Assembly (NCBI GenBank): GCA_037389465.1
Contig: JAZARR010000280.1
Span: 124,001-188,000 of the forward strand
DNA length: 64,000 nucleotides
From: Baylisascaris procyonis
Lineage: Eukaryota; Nematoda; Chromadorea; Rhabditida; Ascarididae
Reading direction: 5' to 3'
Shown here one piece after another: positions 1 to 14,000 of the stretch. The notes below the pieces were generated by a model. The model was not told where the DNA came from. It did no database searches and saw nothing but the letters and a program-made list of their open reading frames with translations. Numbering within the stretch: the stretch's first letter is position 1; every line of letters begins with the position of its first letter. Both the position numbers and the translations under genes were made by a program.

Positions 1-832
1 GTCGCTATTTACATCTCAATATATGTAGTGAAGTTATCGTCTCGTCATCGTCTGCGTCTCCGCACAAGATGTCCGGTCCATTAACGGTTTGCTTTGATTT
101 GAATAGTTTCTGCCGCCGTATCGCGTGGGACGATCTGAGTGGATCCATTAGCCTTCGTTTTTTCGAGTTTTGAATATGCAGCGAGCGTCACCTTCTTCGC
201 CCCTTTTTTCATTCGATTTGCTGATGCACTCGTCCATCGAGTGCAACAGAGAATGCTTTGAATGGCTTCCAGTCACAATCGGTCAAACGGCCGCCTTTGT
301 CACTCCACAGACTCACGACGTCGTTCTCAATTCAAGGAAAGCACCATGTCCCTGGAAGGGGCCTCCTACACACATCAGAACGATGACTGCAGTGAGTCTC
401 TATTCGTTTCCGGAGTCAGCCCCCCACGTCATCTTCATTGCAAAGCACCCAACAGATATTTCAATCCGACTACTTCAGCTCGCTGTAGACCGTCTTGGAA
501 GTGCGCAATTCCGAGATCCTGGATTATATTCAACGAGAAAAGTGGCGAAAAATCAGAGTTCAGCGGAAGAGCTAATTCACGAACTGGGCCATGAAGCAGA
601 AACAGCAACCGAAGATATTGTAAATGCACTCGATTCGATCACCAACCAATGGAAATGGCTTACCGCGGGCGGCGCCATACTATTGCTCATCATTCTCGGA
701 ATTCTCCTAGGGATAAAATGCCGGAATACCTGGTGCGGCATGCGGAGTCCTAACGTAGTGATGGTCAAGTTAACCGACATTCAAAGCGCGCGAGAACCCC
801 AATCCAACCGCATGATGTCATACCCTCTTTAA
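1..832 (+). pseudogene. Envelope-like glycoprotein remnant of an LTR retroelement
   Basis: The longest open frame (170-832) encodes a 220-residue fragment. Its C-terminal part has the look of a viral-type envelope: a short helical stretch, then a strong membrane segment at about residues 163-183 that ends in a Cys-containing juxtamembrane motif (KCRNTWC), and a tail of about 37 residues. A second frame, open from the window edge to the TGA at 171-173, holds a Cys-containing segment, and a third frame is open over 262-594. The coding sequence therefore appears broken across frames. A polypurine tract and LTR start follow 180 bp after the stop, which is where env would lie in a retrovirus-like BEL or Gypsy element. 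The 5' part of the element is outside the window. Membrane segment and context are seen; the env identity is inferred. A host membrane protein fragment is the alternative. Confidence 0.4.
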
Positions 833-1006
833 TCGGTGACGAATCTTGATTCCGCGTCTCACCAAAGTCGATCTCAACACCCAGTTCTAAACGCGAGCTA
901 CACGCCACTAAGAATGCCGGCACGAAAACGCACATAGAAGATGACCGACGCATCGATAATATGCAATTCTACGCCAAGCAGTGCAATCACCAATTAAGGA
1001 GAATTG

Positions 1007-1017
1007 TCCGCCGGGAG
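1007..1017 (+). other. Polypurine tract of plus-strand LTR element
   Basis: The sequence CCGCCGGGAG lies directly before TGTCG. The same arrangement (CGGCGGGGAG followed by TGTCGA, minus strand) borders the LTR at 61530-61820, so the two support each other as plus-strand priming sites next to a 3' LTR. Confidence 0.5.
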
Positions 1018-1380
1018 TGTCGAAGTGATCTTCGAATCGAATTCTTCATGAACGCCGAAAGACAAAACAATATGACTAAGACTTCAAACGCTCTCACAGC
1101 ACATTCCAACGACTGCTAACTGACAACATGTCATCAAGATAACCAGCGGCTATGGATGGGAACGACGGATCTCGACGAGGCTATAAAAGCGGCGCGACAA
1201 TTCAATCGGGGCCACAGCTACAGCACACCTACGGAGCGGCCAGAGCTACGGGAAAGCTACGAGAGCGAGGCGAAGCTGCTACAGAGCTACGGGCGGAGGC
1301 GAGCGGACAGCGGACGAGATCGGGCTGGACAGCATTATTTCGGATGTTCATGATTTGTTGACTACTTATCAACTGTTTAC
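1018..1380 (+). repeat. Probable 3' LTR (left edge clear, right edge uncertain)
   Basis: It begins with TGTCGAAG straight after the polypurine tract. A TATA box (TATAAAA, 1182-1188) lies about 165 bp in, as expected at the end of U3. Downstream of it, 1215-1297 is GC-rich and carries repeated GCTACGG or GAGCTAC motifs. No clear polyadenylation signal or CA terminus was found, so the right end is set where the base composition drops back to AT-rich. The matching 5' LTR is outside the window. Confidence 0.4.
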
Positions 1381-4300
1381 CTAAGGAAGGGAAAGCAGAG
1401 GCGCATAATGTTCTAGTTGCTCCTTCGATTGTTGTAGTTAAGCTGCTTAATACGTTGTTCAGTAGTGATTTTAAACAGCTTTGGTTTCAGTTGTTTGTAA
1501 ACCGTTCTCTCTCTCCAAAAATATTAGAAATAATTCATGGCAATATCGTATTTGTTGAATTTCATACAAAACCATTGATACTATAACTTCTCAAAGTTTG
1601 GAAAGATTTATTTTTAGAATATTCGGAGCGAGTTCAAGAGTGTTATATTCTCGAAAAAAAATGCTCGAAACGTTGAGATATTCAAAGAAAGGAATATCGA
1701 TTATTCGAAAACATCTGAACAATCTGAAAGGTTCAATTCTTTCAACAAAAAATATCTCAGTTAGTATCAATCTTTTCTAGCCTTTTTAAAACATTCTTTT
1801 TAATCGATTCTTTCAGCAGTTTGCCTATTATCAAAGATTATTTTTGTTAGTATTTATGTAAATTGCATTCAAGAATAACGATATCTGCGTAAATGATCAA
1901 TCACATAATTGCAGCACACTTCTTGCATTTATTTGTTGAGTGATCAACGTATTTGCAGTTTCGGCAATCCACACATGTAATATATGCAGATAATTAATTA
2001 TATATGCTTAGAGTGCAATCAATTCTTTTGCTTCGATATTAGCTGCTTTTACGGTGCTCCATAAGAAAGCAATCCTCGTTGAATATCGCTTATTTTTAAC
2101 CACAGCCGATGATTTAGTTATCCATTATTGATCTGTTGACCTGGTTGTTAATCGTGGATCATTTGATTTGAACGTTTATGATCTACGGTCAAACGTTCGT
2201 TTTGCTGCCTGCTAATGCGAATTTGGATTGTTTCAATGCTAATATATCATAATTCTATTATAATATGATCTAAAAAAACGTCCAAAATGTCTGGCTCTTA
2301 TGAAGTGGTTTCCCTTTTGGGATAAGTGCTTTAAAATGAGAATGCTCATCCAGAAGGGAGGTCGAACTAGAAATGTTCATTTGTAATAATGGAGTAATGA
2401 AAGAAGCAGCTGGAAGTTGGAGGCTGATGAGGATTTGTGAGATCAGCCTCCATACCTCGGAAGCCGTTCACATCCAACGCTTCACAACCGAATCATTACT
2501 ACGCGCATGTACAGTGTCATATTTCCGTTTCGAGTTAGCATGTATTCGCTTAAATAAACGTCTCTTTGAAATATTCACTAAAATTAATTTCATTATAGAA
2601 GAAAGCTTTAGGCATGGAAGCGAATAGACTAATTATATCGCTGGAATTTTTTTCATTACTTCTTCCATTTTTAGTACTCTCAAAGAATGTGCCACCTAAT
2701 ATTTCATCGATAAGCGTTGCAAAGAAGCTGAATAGCGACCATACTACTTTTTTCTATAAAATCGTCACTGTTATCTTTTGTGATGTGATTCTTTCCTTAT
2801 ATGATGTGGAAAATTTTTGTGAGCAATCCTGCATTCCATGAGATTTATTATCTTCTATCGCTCATTTTCTAAATTTTCGTTGCAAAATTTCATTCAAATG
2901 TTTCAGTGTTCAGTTTCTTTTTCTTTTGATCAAACCTAATTCAAATATGCGAAAAAGTGCAACCATATTTCTATAAAAAATCGTTCAAAATTCAGCGAAA
3001 TGAACAAGTTGATATCTTTTGCCGCATTTAATGAGGAGAAATCATTCAATGTTTTTTACACCTTATTCTAATGCAAAGAAAGTTTACACGACGTTTACAG
3101 AGAACGTAATTGCCGTTTATGCCCTCTGATGACCTAAATTCAATGATATTCAAATAAGAGTTGTCATACTTCGAAGGCAAAATATTCGGTAGAAAGATCA
3201 GTAAAATCCGTTCTATATAAATTAAAGATAGAATGAAGATAATAGATTTAGAACTTTTAGTAAAATCCAAATATAGAGATTGCTGCGTATCCTATAAAAT
3301 TCTGATGTTCATAATGTCTAGTTTTCTATGCATCCTATCTACCGTCCTATATGTTGTAACCTTGCAGCTGGGAATTTGATCCGAAGCATTCTGCCATTTT
3401 TCTTTAGCTTTTGCATTGAATCCAGTAAACTTGTTCGGTTTATAGATATTTGTACGCTTAAAAAACGATAATACAAAAAAATCGCTTACGTGAATAGGCA
3501 TTGAAAAATGAGTGGGGCATGCGCTATTTTCAGTCGCTTTTACAGTTTGTCATCTGCATAGCATATTAGGCTGGGGCCTTGCATGCACCTGCGTGTATAT
3601 GCATCTGCGCGTCTACCTATCTGCATTCACGTATACGCACCGATAATTTCGACCTGAACACTATTTTATGTCTGTTTAACAAATTATAAAATTTACTATA
3701 AATGTACATATATGCCATTCCTTGACACCCTCTACCAGTCTTAAGTTATGTCGATTTCTTAAGAAATTGTGGATGTTTAAAGCTTATAAAACTTTGGACG
3801 CCTATACTTCACGTGCCTAAAAAGGGTGCGCATTTTGCTGCATTTTACACCGGAAACGCGCATAAAAACAAATGTTTCTTGGAAGATTTGTATGAACGGT
3901 ACGATCAGTTATAAATGGAACCCATTATTGCGCATTCTGTACTATTTGTTGAGAGATTAGTAAACAGGCTGTTATGAGGAACAGAATTGCATAGCTGCGT
4001 ATTATGTTTGCCCATAAATACGCTTCTTCATTTTTTGTAACTCGGTATAGCAGATCTTCCGTCTGCCTGTTTAGATATTCAGATCAGTGGGACAACCTAG
4101 TTAATTTTGCATTTGCGCGCACTATGTGAACCGTATACCTAGTCGTGCGAAAACAATGACGAAAGCATAATAATGTTTTCCTAATAAACTGAGCCGTTGT
4201 ATAGGTTCCTCGGGTCGCACACTAAAATCGATAGTATATTTTATACACTTTTACATATAAGCAAGTCATGCAAAAATAGATGAATTGTGACTAAATTGGG

Positions 4301-7300
4301 TTAACAAGAACGTCCGACTGTGAAAGGCTGCAGATCTACTTTCACCGCCATGGCTTTTGACACTCATCGTTTGACGTCTTCGGAAAGGCAAACAGACATA
4401 CAGACGCATATATATATATATATATCTTAGCGCAAACATGATGTCATTATGATACACCTTTGCCGAATTCCACATAAATGGGAATCTTCTTAATTATAGG
4501 TCTTCCTAAGTGACAGATGGCTGTCAAAATTGTTTACCGCGGTCTTCTGATTGTACTTGGCTAATATTGCAGGAGAATTTCAATCGCAGATTGGCTGGAT
4601 ATGGTTCCCTGAGTCGAGATGAGCTCAATTTCCTGTATAATCTTCTTTCCATCGCACAGATAAATTGTGGTTCGGTTTTTTAGTAAAAAGCGTTGCGGAT
4701 GCAAAAATCGGTTAAGAAGAGAGTAACAAAGATCTAAGGGTATTACTCTTCTCGTTTTATAGTCCAAGAATAACGAAGTGAGAGTTGAGACGTTCTCGCT
4801 GGACTCACAAATCTTTATCTTCCAATAAGATTTCTCTTAGATAAAACGTTCGTCTGACTGATTTTAACCCACAGCCTATTATTCTAATGGTTTCACTGCA
4901 TCAAATTTTAGGTTGCCCCCATTAGAAGTGGTCTGGGAGGGGAAAGGGTGATACAAGCTCACAACCGTGGTATTTTCAAGGTGCTTCATCATCATTGCAA
5001 CGCCGCTTCATTATTGCGGTAGCCATATGCCGCCAGAGTGTCTGATTTCAGCCCATAAAAGTGTTTCATTTGTGTGACCCAAATTTCGAAATATTTCTTT
5101 GTCATGCTCCAACCGAGGATTTGCAGCGCTTGAAGCTCACCTTTCTTTCCTTTCCTTGTATGGAAAGAAGTGCTATCATCTTCTGATTGTTACATGGATC
5201 CCTCATGATATAATCCAATTCGATAAGAATGAGAGTTAAACTTTAGCAAATTGAAGGTGTTTAACGGAAGCGATTAACATTTACATGACTCAATAACGGT
5301 TTAGATATTAATCATTTGATTGCCGCTTTTTTGTAAGTATGAGGAAATGCGTTATTTTATTGTCTGTTGTGCAACTGTTTGCAACATACAGCCAATTTAT
5401 TGCTTCTTTAAAGCCAAATTTATTTCATAGCTTTTCAGTGAAAATCATCCAATTTCAACAATTCCAGCTGCTAATAGACCGAGTATTCAAGAAAGACGTC
5501 GGCAGTGAGAATATTTCGAGGCGGTGATGAGTTCTAAATGTAGTCACACTCTCATCCTTTGCTTACTTTTATTTTCTCGTGAAAACAAAGTAAGTTGTAA
5601 GATATTTTTGAAGAAATTATTTCGAAGCGATTGCAGATTGCAGAAATTATTTCCTAAAAGATATTACTAAATTTTAGACACGATTGCAGATTTGCCTTCC
5701 AAAATAGCCTCATGTTAAGATTTGTATTTGTGCGTATGTGTGTGTCTGTCTATCGAGCAGTTTCAACTCAGGGGTCCGTTAAGCCGGGGTTACGAAAATT
5801 GGTGAGTATAAATGTGCACCATAGCTTAATCTCGTTTACCATATTTCGAGCTGATTTTCCAGTTTTATGATTACTTATTACTTTTTAATAACATATTGGA
5901 GTAACCGTTCAACTGAAAGGAATGAAAAACGCCTATCGTGGTAGCTGTTTTGGTACCCCTTTCTGTGTCATGTAACTTTCGTTGCAATACAGAAAAAGTT
6001 CTCGTGGATCCTTCAACAGCAAATGACTGCCTATGGTTCCATGAGTATCATTGAGCTAAATATTTCAGTAGCAGAATGAATTTTTGAGATCGGTCGGTTG
6101 CCTAGAATAATTCCAGCGAACTTTTAGAAAATGGAGTTATCGCCGTGATATATGTGAAATATTGTATCGAAATAATATTCCGATCATCATGCTTTCACTT
6201 TCAACCTTTCAAATTGTTTTTATATTCCTTTTGGCTCATAAGGTTTCGATCTTTTCGGAAATTTTGGCACCTTCAACTGAAAGTTCAATATTGAGATAAA
6301 TTTACAGTGCTGTTATCGGACTGAATATGAATTCACAAATATATAGAGCCATCAAAGAGAAGGAAACAAGAATTCGATTTGAGTTGAGAAGTCTCGAATG
6401 TTCACTGGAAACATTTTTTAAAAAGCCATTAAAACTTGAGGTGTTCGGCCATCTGGACATTGCAGCAACATTTAATTTAACATCGCACTGCTCAAGTAAG
6501 AAAGCAAAAAGCAAATATATTAATGAAATTTTTGCTGCTATTATTGTCTAAAGACTTTCGCATTATTCAAGAGCTACTTACCAACGACGCAAAAATTATT
6601 CGTCGAGCATACTGCCTGCAGAACTCAGCCAAAAGTTTTAAAAGTTTGCTGAAATACAGGATTGGTGGATCCTATTGTTCCAGCAACGTTGGTGAATAAA
6701 AGTATTCTACTCTTCTGTTTGCTCACCTATTGCCTCAGGGCAATTCAAGCAGCCTTTGAAAAAAGAAAATAATTGAAAAGCAACGTTTGATTTACCGTCA
6801 GCATTATCACAAAGAATTTTCTTTGTGTGCTTCGATAACATCAGAAATGCATTAACCTTTGTGAGGTTTTGCTTGATTGATTTTGTGCTTTGCATTTCAT
6901 AATATTACGCTTTTGACATGACAGATGTATATCCGTTTGTTGCACATTAATATGTTCGGAAGATGTGAACTTTTTTCCTTATTCCTTTAAAGGTGATACA
7001 CTGCTGATCGGTTAGTGATTTTTGAAATATGAAAAGAACCATCGAAAAGAATTTTGAGACTTCGTACGATCTCAACATTTCTTTATGATTTCTTCAATAA
7101 TTCTTCCATCATTTGAGCGAATTATCATATTTCTTTGTGCTTCATTGATAAGAGTAACTTGGTGCTTTGCCTTTTATCAATGAGATTCCTTATCAACCTC
7201 TGAAACGCTTCATGATTTGAATGCATTCTGCTATAGCTTCACAGCTCTTAGTGGTGGCAATCCAAGTCGGTAAACCTAATTGATCCAACGGCATAAATAA

Positions 7301-7880
7301 ATATTTTTTATGTGCTGCCTTCTGATGACAATGATGAATGCTATTGTTTAGTCTATTGAATTTATTCTACATTTAAATTTGGCGCGCTAAACTGAACAGT
7401 TCAAAATTTTCAGTTTTTTACGAAACTTTTTAGGTTCACGTGGTAAGAAGCGAATGATAATTGCTTTTAAAAGGGCATCCATATCAGTAAGAAATGCTTC
7501 GGATAATTTTCTCAAACGAAGCGAACTTCCGTCTCCAAAGTATTGCATGATACCACAAGTTGCCTTTTTTAAGTTTGGAGCAACTAAACTCATAATCAGA
7601 ATACCGATCTGAAACTGAACGTCCGGTTTTCTTTCGGACCAAAGATTACGCCCGTTTCATTTCGGGTCTCGAGATATCCTTGTGAGTTACTGCAAAAACT
7701 TTAAGGACTAGTGGGCGGGAAAGCACGTCCACATGCACATAAACAGGTCAAGATGACAATGCGTTTTTTCGTGGAAATACAGAAACGCTTAGAAAACTAA
7801 CATTTATCGATCAATGTCTATCACACCGGCGAAAAACAAAGATGTTTTGGACTGTAGATGAAATAGAGGCTACCACGGAG
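1381..7880. other. Gene-free AT-rich interval
   Basis: No open frame here has flanking splice signals, a conserved domain or biased composition that would support a gene. It holds an (AT)9 microsatellite at about 4408-4425. Two short frames starting with hydrophobic stretches (2614-2841 and 5339-5527) are noted among the rejected items. Confidence 0.6.
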
Positions 7881-7888
7881 GTGCGGGG

Positions 7889-7897
7889 CTATAAAAG
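7889..7897 (+). promoter_or_regulatory. TATA box of the galectin gene
   Basis: CTATAAAAG lies about 95 bp before the acceptor that precedes the galectin start codon and 125 bp before the ATG. Its position fits a core promoter with a short outron or 5' exon. Confidence 0.45.
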
Positions 7898-7980
7898 ACG
7901 GGTACTTTTGATTAGTCGATTTATATACTGACGGTGAGAGAGAATCGATTCACAAGTTAAATTTTTGAATTAAAAGATTG

Positions 7981-7989
7981 TATTTTCAG
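7981..7989 (+). promoter_or_regulatory. Splice acceptor before the galectin ATG (spliced-leader candidate)
   Basis: TATTTTCAG ends 24 bases before the ATG at 8014 and matches the nematode acceptor consensus. It could receive a spliced leader in trans or close a 5'-UTR intron. A weak donor (CGGTGAGA, near 7931) lies only about 55 bp upstream, so trans-splicing is preferred. Confidence 0.5.
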
Positions 7990-8013
7990 TTTTGAAATAA
8001 TTGAGGGGAGACA

Positions 8014-11000
8014 ATGGGATCGATCTTTCGAAAATTGTTCGGAGCTCATACAAAAAAGGTGACGCAGAAGGATTCGATCACTGGACGCAACAACAGCTTT
8101 GTAGGTCGCTTTTTATTGTTGCCATGAACAAAGATATTTCCCTTCCTATTGTTTAAATTAGAGAAGTGGTTTCCTTTTTTGCAATAAGTGAAGTCGTATT
8201 TTTTAAATTGTTATCTTCAAAAAGAAAGAGGAAAAGCGGCTATTGTTTTTATGGAAACCATACAAATATGGCTATAAGAAAGGAGCAAATTTTGTCTTTA
8301 TTCCTCTTTTTAAGTAAGTAGTTGAATCGTAGAGTGAAGAAGATCCTAATATAAAAACTCGAGAGGGAATTAAATTTCAAGTGAGATGCTGAATGATGTT
8401 CAAGCTGTTGAAATGTCATCATATCGCTTAAAATTTTATAAAATATCATCATATATCCAACATACCAATAATGTCAAAAAAGAATCAAAAAACAGAGAAG
8501 TCAAAATATCATCAAAACAGCAAAAGCATTATTAACATCGTTGTTTTATTCGAAATCCAAAGTCATAGCCTTTGAAAGATTGAAATTTTCCAATTCTGTC
8601 TAAAAGCCTATGACGTTATGAATAACTTCTCTCATTTTCATTAAAGTGATTTTTAAATATTTATGAAATTTTCAGCCGGTGCCTTATCTCTCAAAATTGG
8701 AGGGCAATCTGCTACAACCAGGACAATCGCTAATTATCCGTGGTTATATTATTGGTAAGTAGCGTCGATACGTATTCAACACCTTTTCATATATAATTTA
8801 ATGTTTCTATTCGTGTGATTTTAAAGTAATATTCTTTATTGACCTGAAATTAAATAGTAATCGGGGGAAATAAACTGGAATTGAGGTTTAACTTTTTTTG
8901 CTGAAATCCTCGTTTATCTTGTTATTCATCGTTTACCACGGAAACTGTGTGGAAAATATACATGCACACAATCAGTAAGCGCGCTTTTACTCGAATATGC
9001 AAAAGCGCTAATCCCTCTCAATAAAAACCTTCTAAGTATCTTGTGAAACTCATGTCCCTGTGGTTTTGTTCGACATAATACGGTGTATTATGTCGATTAC
9101 GTTGAACAAAAGTAATAACTAGTATAATTATGATATATTGTTGGTGAAAGTATGAAAGAGTAATTAATTCACTCAGGCAGAAATGAATTCATAATAAATT
9201 TGACGGGTGGTCCCAAGGTGGAGATGGACGCTGAGAATGATACTCTCGACAATCGTTATCTCGTTTTGAGAGCCGATATCACACAGAAACGTGTCTTCCT
9301 CAATGCGTGCATTGACGGTGAATGGGGACGGTATGCAATTTTCCATTTGTTGAAATCTTTTAGTGTAACAATAGTTCGAACTGAACCTCAGATTGAGGTA
9401 TCGAAAAAGCTCACAAACAAATATTACACTGCAAAGCGGCAGTATATTAGTTAGGTTGATTAATGGTGAACGACCTATTTGCAAGTGTAATGCCCAGTAA
9501 CATCAAATCGTAACACATATCTTTATTACTAAGCCTTACTTGCTCGCTAGCTTTAAGTGGACAGCATCAAGCCGTCAAATATAAGCCATGAAACCGTAAA
9601 TGGAGAATAGCATTAATAAGCTTTATGTCGAACACAAAATGGTCAGAAATAACCTGAACTGGAACCACTAAAGAACTACTAAAATGTCGAACTTCCAACC
9701 TCATTTAATAGTTTATATGGTTGAATAGCTTATGAAATAAAAGCATGGTTGTGGTTGAAAAGTTTTCAACTAATGAGTTGTATACACGAAAATGTGGAAA
9801 CTTCTATAAAGGCACACACTTTTGTCTTACATCTTCGATTTCGTTTTTCATTTCCATTTCATTTTCATTAAATGAAGCATCAAAAAGAACCTCAAATTTT
9901 TGCAGTCAGTTGCTCAAAAAGTTTCATAATCGCGAGTAAAGCTTTATAAAAAATTTCAGAGAATCGCTTACCTAACTCTGTCTATTTTCAGTGAGGGATC
10001 CTTAAAGCATAAGTGGTCACCTGGTGACGAATTCGATATACGAGTACGTGCACACGATAAATATTTCGAGGTGCTCACTTATTTAGCTGTTTTTAGAAGT
10101 ACTTTTTTCTCTACTTTTATGCGCTGTTGCGAATTCGCATTTAAAAAGCTAAGCAGCGTATGTCTGTCTGTATCGTATCGCTTCGATAATTACATGTCGG
10201 AAACAAAGGAACGCACACATGACGCTGAACAAAAGGCCCACGCGAAATGTGGCAGAACTGCTGTATTGCAGAGCCGTTATTGTTTACTGTTGGGCGGTGG
10301 AATAAGCTTTTTAAATCAACAAAAACAGTGTATTTTTCTTAAGCACAAGAACGGGACATCTTTTTTAAACACAAGAAGAGCTTTTCTCTCTTAATGAAAA
10401 AATAATGCTTAAAAACACCTCACGAAAACCGTGTCTCTTTATTGAGGACAAGAACAGTGTATCGTCGTTAAATTCAAGACTTGATGTGCCTTTCTAAGAG
10501 ATAAGAATGGTAAATGTTTCTTGATGGTAAAACTGTATGTCTTTCTAAAACTGAGGGACTATATATGTTTTCTGAGTGTAAGGATGGCATTGCTAAGGGC
10601 AAGAGCAATACGTCTTTCTCAAGGAAAAGATCATCGTACTTTTCCTGTGAAGAAGAACAATGCACTTTTCAAAGAACGACTACAATATGTTTTTCTTAAG
10701 GACAACAACAATATATATTTCTTGAAGACATGAGTGGTACGTCTTTCAAAAGAAAGACGGTATATCCTTTTAAAGACAAGAACGATTTTTCTTTTGAGAA
10801 AATAGGAGCAATGTGTCTTTTTTAAAAGAAAGAACAGTTTATGTTTTAATAACAAGTACACTAAATCCTTCTTCAAGGCAATAGTACATCAGTTCGATGT
10901 TTACTTTCCTTGTTATATACAACTGTTCATTTCACTTTGTTGTCATCGGATTTATTATTTCGCGAGATGAATGTTGTTCTAAAAATTATGACGTTTTCTT

Positions 11001-14000
11001 CATTTCAGATTATTGGGTGTATTCCTTTTTCCTATAATCATAAAATAAAGGTTCACTAAGTTGGAGGAATTTTAAATAACTGTAATTTAGAACATTTTAT
11101 TGTTTGCTTACAAGAAACTGAAAGACTCCATTTATGATATTGCAGAATCAATCGATTTTTTATTTTTTTTTCATACAAATTTTTTCAGATATATATAGAG
11201 CATAAACTCGTGGCGAAATTTGCTTATTACGTGCCGATTTCGAACATATCGCACATTTATATAAATGGCGATGTGGAACTCTATACAGTATCATGGGAAG
11301 GAAAATATTATGTGAGTTTTTTAAAGTTTAATTGGGAAATCGAGAATTTCACTAATTTTCAAATTGTTTTTTTTTTGTGCAACTCAGCGTTCAATCCAGA
11401 TTTCTTTAAATAAAAGCAAATTAATTTGTGTATAATAGGAGCACTTTCGTTTATCCACTTTGATAAATCAGTTATAGAGCATTTAATAAGTTACAGAAGA
11501 ATGAGATTCAGCACCATACTTATTTACAAACTTTTCCCCACCGTAAAAGTTGTTCTCTTAAATAAAATATTTCTGCAGTCATCACCGAAATTTTCATCGT
11601 GAGATTATATGGGACGTTTATTTATATTTTTTGCAAGACTTCAGTGTATAATATGAGACTCTTCATGAGGTGTGTATATTCGAAGAGGTTCATCTCACTC
11701 ATATCATTCGTTATTACTGCATTTATATGGAATGAATATATCACTTAAAAGATATCGTCATTGTTATGTGGAAAATAAGTATATGATAAATCATATATAA
11801 GTTGATGTAATAAGTATCGCAATCGATGGAAAGCAATCACGGAAAACGATTTCATTAGGGCACAAGTAGCTTGGTGCTCGCTATAAAAGTGAATGTCACT
11901 GCGCAGAATGTGGATGCCACTTCCTGAGAGTGTCTATCCTCATTGGAATTTGAGCATAGAAAGCTGTTCAAGGATAGAGGTGACAGGTGAAGGGGTCGTA
12001 TATGTCTGATAGGTGAAGGGGTTATAGGACTGAGCTTCGGTAATTTATATATTTGCGAAGGTAAGAGAGGGCCTGAAATCAACACATCACAGTTTTTGTG
12101 GAGATGAAGCGAGGAGATCTTTTTTTCAATTGACTGGCACTTTTGTGTTATCGTCATGCAGTTTTCCTTTTGCCCGCAAATATCGGTTACGCATGTTCCG
12201 TACTGTGCGCCTTTTTATTTTTAAGCCAAATTTACGGTTTCGCATGCCGTTTTGTTAATACAGATCAATTCTATAAAGATCTCACACAGTTCTGTATTTA
12301 TTGTACGCGAAAATATATGCGAATTCTGCATGCGAGAACAAAATTTATGAGGAAGCAAAAATATGCGATTAAATAACGATAGGTTAAGGACGAGGTGTTG
12401 TTTTTGCATTACTGGTGAATGAAACATCGAGGGGCTAACTAACTGCCTCATTTCGGGTGTTCGGTAAACTAAAAGTGATAAACTCAGAAGTTTCCTTGTG
12501 CTCCTGAGATTAGAAAGCGAGATGGTCTTGTATTATTAAAATATGCGGTAATTCGATTTCAACGATATGTCAACTATGGGCTTTTGCTTTTTTTAGAAAT
12601 AGTGCCTATATTAATTGAAGTATTGTTGCAGCAAATTCCTTACGCTGCCGACGTTCCGGGCAACTTTTATCCCGGCCGAAAGTTGTATGTATCGGCACTA
12701 ACGAAAAAACGAGCGAAACAGTTTACAGTCGATTTTCATAGCGGAAACGATATCGCTTTCAGATTTAATCCACGAATCATTGAAAAGGTGTAGAAAACAT
12801 TAAAGCACTTTTGATCAAACAAAACCTTCAGTGATTTTTTGAATTTTTCCAATGAAATACCTCAATTTGTGATGAGTTTGAGGTGAGATTGTTACTCGCT
12901 ATCTCTGCTTTTATTGATACTCTCTATCTCTGCTTTCATATAATTAGATGGATCGAAAGATTCGTTGCTAAATGAAACCATTGCAACTAGAAATTGTGAC
13001 ATGAAAATTTATCGAATTAGAAAGTAAGACTGGCATTTTAGATGTGCTCAACAAAAGACTATTAGTTTTTCAGAAACACGATGTGATGGAAAAGTTTGTG
13101 TTACAAAAATTTTGCAGCTTAATAACGAACTTCCTGGGAGAATTTCTGAGACATCTGAAGCTTCTTTAAATTTGAGTTGAACCATTTTAAAAATTGCAAT
13201 AAGTCAACCATCATAGTAATATAATTTTATGGAATTTTCTCGCATTTTGCAGAAGATTGTTCGCAATACACGATGTGAAGATCGTTGGGGTGTTGAAGAA
13301 AAGGAAACCGAGGCACCATTTCCATTCAAAAAGAAACGCACATTCGATCTGCTCGTCTGCTGCGAAGAGAATCGCTTCGTTGTATGTTGAATTTTCAGTT
13401 CAAAAATTACCAATACTGTCTTAATGATTTTCTTTACCAGAAATTTCCAATCTTATTGTGAAATCGCCAAGTTTGACGAACTCAACGGTTCCAACGTGAT
13501 TTGCCTAATTTCAGTTGTTTTTATTTTTCCCTACGAAAAGTTTTTTTTTTGCACTCGAAACGATTTTCGTTTAAATCGGAGCCTCCAGTGGTCACTATTG
13601 TTCAGCAACGAGAGTCACGGAAATATTTTTATGCATTATCGAAGAAGACGTCGTTTAAATATGCTCATTTGCATGCTTTTTTTCATATAAATTTCAGCTC
13701 TAGCCGCAGAAGGTCAATCTCCATCGCCCACTACTTTGGTAACCATTTTTCCTGCCAGCTGAAAGAATATCGGCTGATAGAATGATATTGCTCCGAAATT
13801 GCCGAACAAGTTCTATTTGTTCCTTTTTGTGCACTCTTGCAAATATCCATTTAAGAGATATTATTTTTGAATATCTTTGGGCACAAAAACTCTACGTGTA
13901 AATGACGAATGTTGCTGCCTTTCAAATATAATAAATTCCTTCAAATTCCTTTACGCCTTTTATTTCTCCTCTTTTCGCAACAGTACATCACAGTATTCAG

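Noticed and set aside
2614..2841. Open frame with a hydrophobic, signal-peptide-like N-terminus
   Set aside because: No acceptor, promoter or conserved domain. AT-rich nematode DNA produces Leu/Phe-rich frames by chance.
5339..5527. 62-codon frame starting MRKCVILLSVVQLF, secreted-peptide-like
   Set aside because: No splice acceptor or TATA box at a fitting distance and no cysteine pattern after the hydrophobic start; too short to trust.
10631..10876. Minus-strand frame rich in Lys, Leu and Phe
   Set aside because: It is a translation of the intronic minisatellite and lies antisense inside galectin intron 4.
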